Below are positions 43,730-49,055 of a stretch of 49,055 nucleotides of DNA, in pieces. A model generated the notes under the pieces. It was not told the DNA's origin. It saw nothing but the letters and a program-made list of their open reading frames with translations, and made no database searches. Both the position numbers and the translations under genes were made by a program. This DNA comes from Paulinella micropora. Lineage: Eukaryota > Cercozoa > Imbricatea > Euglyphida. The stretch covers positions 529,543-578,597 of the forward strand of contig BJOX01000309.1 of assembly GCA_009731375.1 (NCBI GenBank), given 5' to 3'. The number at the start of each line of letters is the position of its first letter. The first letter of the stretch is position 1.

Positions 43730-44487
43730 CTACTTTCGACCCCGTTTGGATTTAACAGCTTGGCCTAGTCGGCCGGGTTTGTATTTTCCCGGTGCTGGTG
43801 CCCCTATGAGACCGGTTGAGATGCATTCGGCGGCTATCTCGTCCCATACCCGTATTGGGATTCGGCCATGTTGGAGGTCGAATGGGTAGTCTAGCACCAT
43901 GCGCGGCCATACTTGGATCTGCCATGGCTTGTATCCGGGCGATTTATCGGTAATGCCCTTCCAGAACGTCTCTACGTTCTTCCCGTCCCGGTAGACCGGG
44001 TAGAAGACTCGGGATTCAGGATCGTCAAGGTCTTGGTGTAACCGATAGAACTGTAGGATGGGCGGTTCGGCCGAGATCGCTTTGTTCGCCCTGGTGGCGC
44101 GGATCTTCGGTTCCCATTCCTTGACTTTCATTAGGAAGAAGTCATTTAGGCAATCGTCGCCTACGTGGGCCGTCGGTGGACGGAGGATATATATCTTACC
44201 CACGTGCCAATGGGTGGCATTAACGTCTTCGCCTTTCTTCAGCTTGGACTCACCCGGTGGGCGCTGAGGGGCGATGTCCGCTTTTTAATCCTGTTCGGTC
44301 TGCGGATGGATATCCGGCCGCGGAGCTATGACTGCCGGGGAGGATCCGTCAACTTGGTCGACGTCCATACCCTCTTGGCTGGGCGCTGATGCTGCGTTAT
44401 TCTCCGCGGCCGGGATCGGCTGATCGGGATTATCCTTCGCCTCGGCCGTCTTATCACGGCGCTTAGGCGAGGCACGCAAGCTCACGT
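43730..44487 (-). pseudogene. LTR element extra region next to integrase (unknown function)
   Basis: Minus strand, one frame from 44485 to 43730 broken by a single TAA (44285-44287). The first part is Ala/Pro/Asp-rich. The second reads GKIYILRPPTAHVGDDCLND, FFLMKVKEWEPKIRA, then WQIQVWPRMVLDYPFDLQHG and a basic end (KSKRGRK). It is globular-looking and Trp/aromatic-rich, and I do not recognise it. Confidence 0.55.
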
Positions 44488-44823
44488 TCAGCTTTGGATA
44501 GCATCCGCCATTGTCTCGTTTCGGTCGAGCATGGGGTTAAAGCGCATTAAGCGTCGGACATGGACCACTAGTGTCTTGCCTTTACCCTGTATGCGGTAGG
44601 TCAGAGCCCCTACTTATTCCAACACGGTGTAGGGTCCCTGCCACATAGGAAAGAGCTTCACACTGACCAAGTTGGGGACCTGCGGGACGTATAGGAATAC
44701 TAGGTCCCCCGCATGGTACTCTCCCGATTCGTACTTGACCTTGGATGGTGTGTTCTGGTTTTGGCGGCTGGCCTCTTTAGCCTCTCGGGCCTTGGCTACA
44801 TAATGTCGAGCTTCCACCATCAC
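44488..44823 (-). pseudogene. Integrase C-terminal tail with GPY/F module
   Basis: Minus strand. It reads VKYESGEYHAGDLVFLYVPQ, then LFPMWQGPYTVLE, a TAA at 44614-44616, and continues in frame VGALTYRIQGKGKTLVVHVR. W-x-GPY-x-V and the following T-Y-(R/x)-(I/V) with V-V-H-V-x-R-L are the GPY/F module of Ty3/gypsy integrases. Confidence 0.75.
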
Positions 44824-44830
44824 CCTTAGG

Positions 44831-45786
44831 CTACATGCAAAGAGCTCCTCGTGTTCTAGGAATTGGCGCCTTCCGGGCGGTGCGGGAGCACCATATCTTC
44901 CGGAATACGTAAATGGCGGCCGTACACGAGCAAGTTTGGGGAGGCGCCAGTGGTCTTCCCAACGCCTTCGAGCCCGTGTTGTTCATGGAGAACACAAAGG
45001 ACGGAAGTTCCTTATGCCAGATGTGTTGGTTATCACGGCAGTATTGTTGGAGGGCGGCTTTGAGTGGCCTATGGACCCTTTCTATCTTGCCGTTCTCTCT
45101 GGCGAGTATGCCGTGACATACTTCCATTTAAATCCCCACGCCGCAGACAGCTGTGCGGAGAGCTCATTGGTGAACTCTGAGCCCCTATCGCTGTATACGT
45201 TCTTGGGTACTCCCGTGTACCGAAAGACGTGATCGATCAATGCCTCGCATGTCGATGTTGCGTCCTTCTCCTTGACCGGAGCCGCAAACACGTAGTTCGA
45301 AAAGCGGTCGATGGTGGTCAGGATGTACCGGTACTTATGCTGTTCTGCTCGTGGTAGTGGGCCCACGAAGTCTATGTGTAAGGTCTCAAAAAGGTCTTCT
45401 GTAAGCTTGTATTCGCCGTACAGGCCCCTCTGAGAGTTTGGGTGCGGAGATTTGATTTGCTTGCAGTGTTCACACGTGTCCACTGTTTCGGAAATGGCCT
45501 TTTGCATGCCATGCCACCAAAATTTCCGTGAAATGAACCACGACATTTTGTCCCTTCCTAGGTGGGAGTTCAAGGCGGAGCGATGGGTGCGGTTAAGATC
45601 GCCTTTCGAAGCTGTGGAGGGACCCACAGCGTCCATGATCCCCAGCTGCGCAGGACTGGCCAAGGTCATGTCCATGTCACCCAGCTGTAGGGCCCTGGTG
45701 ACCAGGCCGATGTGATCCTGGGTATGTTGCGTTTGGGTCGCGGCTGCGATGGTAGCAGACCTAGACGGGTGAACATTTTTCGGCAC
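44831..45786 (-). pseudogene. Integrase: HHCC zinc domain and DDE core
   Basis: Minus strand. An HHCC domain (HRSALNSHLGRDKM then CEHCKQ), the core with LHIDFVGPLP (first Asp), VYSDRGSEFTN (second Asp) and NGKIERVHRPLKAALQQY (Glu, in a different frame). A frame change near 45100 separates the second Asp from the Glu, so this copy could not make an intact enzyme without correction. It inserts element DNA into the genome. Confidence 0.88.
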
Positions 45787-45795
45787 CCAGAACGA

Positions 45796-46834
45796 CTAAT
45801 TCTTATTGGAAAAGAACGCGTTCATGGAGTGTTCATGTTCGTGGGTCTGGCCCTCCCGTATATCCCCTTCGCTGAGGATATCTGACTGCGTATCAATCTC
45901 CTCAAGGAGATCCCGCCAGTCTTCCGCGTCGTGCTTAGCGCAGCATACGCGGCGGATGGACTCGAGGTTTTTCAGCAGCTGCTCTTGGGTATCCGTCTTA
46001 TATCCCGGTTGCCAGCTGATGGCGCTGGTGGCTATATATGCCATACCCGTAGGCAGTGTGTCTGTGAACCCCGGCGTGTGTTCGCTGGCCAACCAGTCAT
46101 CGTTGCCAGTCCACCCGACAAGGCATGCCGTTGGTGTGTGCATGGCGAACCGGTCAAGTCCGTCCCCGATGGAGCCTTTGACTCTCGGCATTCGGGAAAG
46201 GCTGTCCGGGACCGTGTTTTCCTTGCCTTTGATGTACTCAATGGTGAAATCATACAAGGCTAATTCCGACTGCCATCTCGCTAGTCGGCCCGTATGTTCC
46301 TTATCCATGAGCCATCTCAGGTTGGCGCCGGCATGATCGGTTTGGACTAGTATATTCGTGCGCCCCACAAGTACTCTCGCAGCCGGCTAACGCCCACACT
46401 ATCGCCAACGCTTCGCGTTGCCGTGTGCAGTAGTTCACCTGTTCGGGTGTCAGCTTTTTGCTGACGAACATGATTGGCCGGAGTTGCTTGTGAGCGGAGT
46501 CGTATTGCTGTAATACCGCCCCGACTGCATATTTGGATGCGTCAGTAGCGAGTACAAAGCGCTTTTCGGAATCGGATAGAATTAGGACTGACCCGCCCTC
46601 TGTAAGAGGGTCTCTAGTTTCCATCAACTTCTTATACGTCTCTTCGGCCGCGGGTGGCCACTCCCCGTACGGGTCACCTTTAAGGCAGAAATCCCGTAGA
46701 GGTTTGACGAAGTCTTGGAAGTTGGGGATAAATTTGGAATAGACTTGTGCCATACAGAGGAAAGAGTGTAGCGCTGTGCGTGTGTTAGGGCGCGGGAGGG
46801 AACGGATGGCGTCCCGCTTCTCCGGCTTTAGCAC
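45796..46834 (-). pseudogene. RNase H and pol connector
   Basis: Minus strand. 46301-46834 reads LHSFLCMAQVYSKFIPNFQD (RT thumb), then FVLATDASKYAVGAVLQQYD (RNase H first Asp) and YCTRQREALAIVWAL (Glu). A frame change near 46350 leads to ILVQTDHAGANLRWLMDKEH and DFTIEYIKGKENTVPDSLSR. All are canonical Ty3/gypsy motifs. The frame ends at a TAG (45796-45798) and then continues in frame into the integrase. Confidence 0.88.
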
Positions 46835-46855
46835 TATTTCGCCCCCTTGTACCCT

Positions 46856-47642
46856 CTATCCTAGATAGTCGATGTGATCGTGTGCGAACGAGCACTTCTC
46901 TAGGTTCAGCTTCAGGCCGAAGGCCTCCAAGCGGCGCAACACATCTGACACATGAGCCAGGTGTTCCGCCTCCTTATTGGAGTAAATGACAATGTCGTCA
47001 ATATAACAGAAGCTGTATAGGTTTGTATGGCCGTAGGTCTCTATGAATTGGGCGTCCCCATATTTCGGGTCCGATAGAGCCTGGTTCATACAATCCTGAA
47101 ATATTGCCGGGGCCGTCTTCAGTCCCATCGGGAGGACTGTCCACTGGTACAGTCTCCCCCCCGACAGCGAAGGCAGTCAACGGACGGCTTTCCGCCTGGA
47201 GCGGTATATTCCAGAAACCGTTCTTTAGGTCGAGTTTGGTAAAGAATTTGGCCTGCCGAAGCTTGTTAAGACCATCTCGCATACGAGGGATAGGGGCCTC
47301 GACGCTCTTAATGATCTTGTTCAGCCTGGTCTAGTTGATGCACAAGCGCTGTTTGCCATCCGGCTTTGGGGCCAGTCTGACCGGCGATCGGAATTCCGAC
47401 CACGATGGCTCGATCAGTCGCTTGGCCAATATGTCCTGCATCATCTCCTCGCAGATCTGTTCCTCTTTGTAACTGAGGCGTGATCCTTTGAGGCGGGGCA
47501 TGGTCTGTCCGACTTGTCGTTCTATCCTGGCGGCAGCATGGGTCACCCCGCCAGCGACAAGTGGGCCGAACAGCTTTTTGTTCTTCGGGAATTGGGCCTT
47601 GAGGTCCCGAACAAAGTCTGGCGACCCCTGTTGTCGCGCCAT
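46856..47642 (-). pseudogene. Reverse transcriptase (YIDD)
   Basis: Minus strand. Finger and palm motifs in order: WSEFRSPVRLAPKPDGKQRL, a TAG (47331-47333), then FFTKLDLKNGFWNIPL (first catalytic Asp), a frame change at a G run near 47157, MGLKTAPAIFQDCMN, and FCYIDDIVIYSN (catalytic YIDD). It ends at a TAG (46856-46858) in YLG-stop-RVQGGEI. All catalytic residues are still present. Confidence 0.92.
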
Positions 47643-48270
47643 GACCTCGTCAATGATGTCCTCGACGGGTTTTTGGTCCCGTGGGTCATCCGGGTACTCA
47701 AGTATGGAGTCCGGGTCTTCAAATCGTCCTTCGCGTCCCGTCTAGGGTATCGCGTGGCCGACGTGGAGGATTGAGTGTGCCAAGAGGCAAACTCCTGTAG
47801 ATCGGTAATCATTTCGGCATATTGTTTCGCCGCGGACTTATGGTAGAAGCCGGGGAAGATTTGAAATGCCGCTTCCCGTAAGTCATCGACCTTGCGGGTC
47901 ATGAGCTTGGTACGGTATGCTAACCCGTCCTTAACGGACCCCAAGCGAAAGGCCATAAGGGGTTTGGACTGTCGGCTAGGTATCGGAATAGGATCATCGA
48001 TCACCCGATCCAAAACATCTCTCCACCACATGACGGTGGGATGAATTGGAAGGATAATCGTAATGTCTTCGCCCCGGTCTAGGCGGTCGGATAGTATTTT
48101 GGGCACCGCCGTTAAGCTTTCCGGCTGTATCGGATCTGTGCCTTGATACCATTGCTTCAGCTTTAGCATGACGTCGTCATCCTCAGTCAGCCTTTTGGAA
48201 GCATGATATACTAAGCTTGTTTTGACCCGTACGTACTGGTGGACCCCCTTGTTCAGCTGACCTGACGCTT
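47643..48270 (-). pseudogene. Spacer domain between protease and RT
   Basis: Minus strand, protein-like from LNKGVHQYVRVKTSLVYHAS through LKLKQWYQGTDPIQPESL to KQYAEMITDLQEFASWHTQS, then a frame change and DSILEYPDDPRDQKPVED. About 200 residues that I cannot assign; such a linker is longer than usual between PR and RT. Confidence 0.6.
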
Positions 48271-49039
48271 CAGGAGTAAGATCTGAGCTTCCCTCTTGGC
48301 TGCGAGTTCTCTAAAGTCCTCCCATGGGTCGGGTGGCTTGTCGTCCGGCTCTGGGATGTATACATTTGCGTATACCCATGCCGTACCCTGTGGGGTAAGA
48401 CGACATTGCCCGGCGAGGTGTCCATCATAGGGTAATGGAGGGGCCGGTGGTATCAGTGTGACCTGAGCCCTACCGCCATATAAATGTCGTCGTGGGAGGT
48501 CCGTTTCCGATTTTAGGATCGGGAATTCAGACTCATGTCGTCCACGTCCATATTTGATGATGTCCTGTCCCAGCATAAGCTGTGCATCCATCATTTTGAG
48601 ATCGGGTTTGCCCAAAACGATTATTAGTGCCTGGGAATGCCGGGACGACCAAGACATGAATGGTATAAGACATACCGGACGGAAATTTGACTATCAACGG
48701 GACACGTCCTACGATCGCGCTCCGTTCGTCGTTGGCACCCCGGATATATCCGAGCGGGCCTGTCTTAGTAAAATCAAACAGACGTCCATATTTGTCTATG
48801 AAACGTTTGCCCGCGAATGTGATTTGGGCCATGCTATCATTCCCGGTATCTAGGTAGCCATTGAGCTCTTTCCAGTATAATCTGGTGTAGCTCATGTCCC
48901 GTGCCTCCGCCGGTGGGAGGTCTACCGGTTCGGCTCGGGTTGTCAATGCCTGTCTTAACTCTGTCTCGGCGAACTGTCGCGCTTGTGATCGCGCCGTCAC
49001 TCCGAGTCGGTCAGAGTCGTGCAATGGAGTGAGACCCAT
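48271..49039 (-). pseudogene. Aspartic protease
   Basis: Minus strand. YLDTGNDSMAQITFAGKRFI holds the D-T-G active site (Asn in place of the usual Ser/Ala). Then IVKFPSGMSYTIHVLVVPAF, a frame change near 48635, and AQLMLGQDIIKYGRGRHESE with the L-G-x-D-x-(I/L) motif of retroviral-type proteases. Upstream residues belong to the gag-protease junction. Confidence 0.82.
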
Positions 49040-49055
49040 TTGGCGAATGACTGCC

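Larger units (their letters stand above)
39173..49055 (-). mobile_element. Ty3/gypsy-type LTR retrotransposon, decayed, 5' part outside the window
   Basis: On the minus strand the order is protease, reverse transcriptase, RNase H, integrase, an extra 4-kb coding-like region, a polypurine tract and the 3' LTR. PR-RT-RH-IN order is the Ty3/gypsy arrangement. Gag, primer-binding site and 5' LTR would lie beyond the right edge. About ten frame changes, several at G or C runs, and in-frame TAG/TAA codons break the reading frame, so this copy is unlikely to be active as assembled. Confidence 0.85.

Noticed and set aside
36222-47333. A nuclear genetic code with UAA/UAG read as Gln
   Set aside because: None of the SET exons nor the 504-codon non-LTR frame contains an in-frame TAA or TAG, and both end at TAG where the family is expected to end. 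The LTR element alone shows such codons, so decay is the simpler reading.

Overview
The window is nuclear DNA from a eukaryote with spliceosomal introns, unusually rich in microsatellites. The evidence is a multi-exon gene whose GT-AG exon junctions keep one reading frame, a tRNA-derived SINE, a non-LTR retrotransposon with a restriction-enzyme-like endonuclease, and a Ty3/gypsy-type LTR retrotransposon. I cannot name the organism. The SET-protein sequence style suggests a protist or alga, but that is a guess. Ten N gaps, most at homopolymers or simple repeats, show a fragmented assembly.

Layout. 1-6371 is simple and degenerate repeats (trinucleotides, AT, a degenerate GATTA/TAATC pentamer field, a 17-bp minisatellite, GATA/GATG, CTT). 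6372-7163 is non-repetitive flank. 7164-38043 (+) holds one gene of at least 18 exons, mostly 38-137 bp, for a SET-domain methyltransferase of the RuBisCO-LSMT/SETD3-like group. Its introns are almost entirely (TATC)n, (TATG)n, (TTA)n, (CT)n and (TA)n, plus transposable elements. 35052-36566 and 36577-38088 are an apparently identical duplication across a 10-N gap, probably an assembly artefact that counts the last exon twice. 38089-39172 is AT-rich intergenic DNA. 39173 to the window end is a decayed LTR retrotransposon on the minus strand: 3' LTR, polypurine tract, about 4 kb of unrecognised coding-like sequence, then integrase, RNase H, reverse transcriptase and protease, running off the right edge.

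Main observation. In nearly every intron of the SET gene, the exon edge next to the splice site, often with the splice site, is repeated 2 to 8 times between microsatellite blocks. Examples are six extra exon-2 ends with donors, seven extra exon-4 starts with acceptors, a triplicated exon 5, four extra exon-13 ends, four extra exon-16 fragments and five extra exon-17 starts. The introns look as if they grew by tandem amplification of an exon edge plus microsatellite unit. They now carry many decoy splice sites and decaying exon copies.

Mobile DNA in the introns includes two repeat families that both end in ATATCTCATC followed by (TATC)n, a tRNA-type SINE with A and B boxes, two families associated with (TAA)n, several foldback elements, and a 5'-truncated non-LTR element (30031-31853). 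The shared (TATC)n tails suggest that retroposition may seed the tetranucleotide arrays that then expand.
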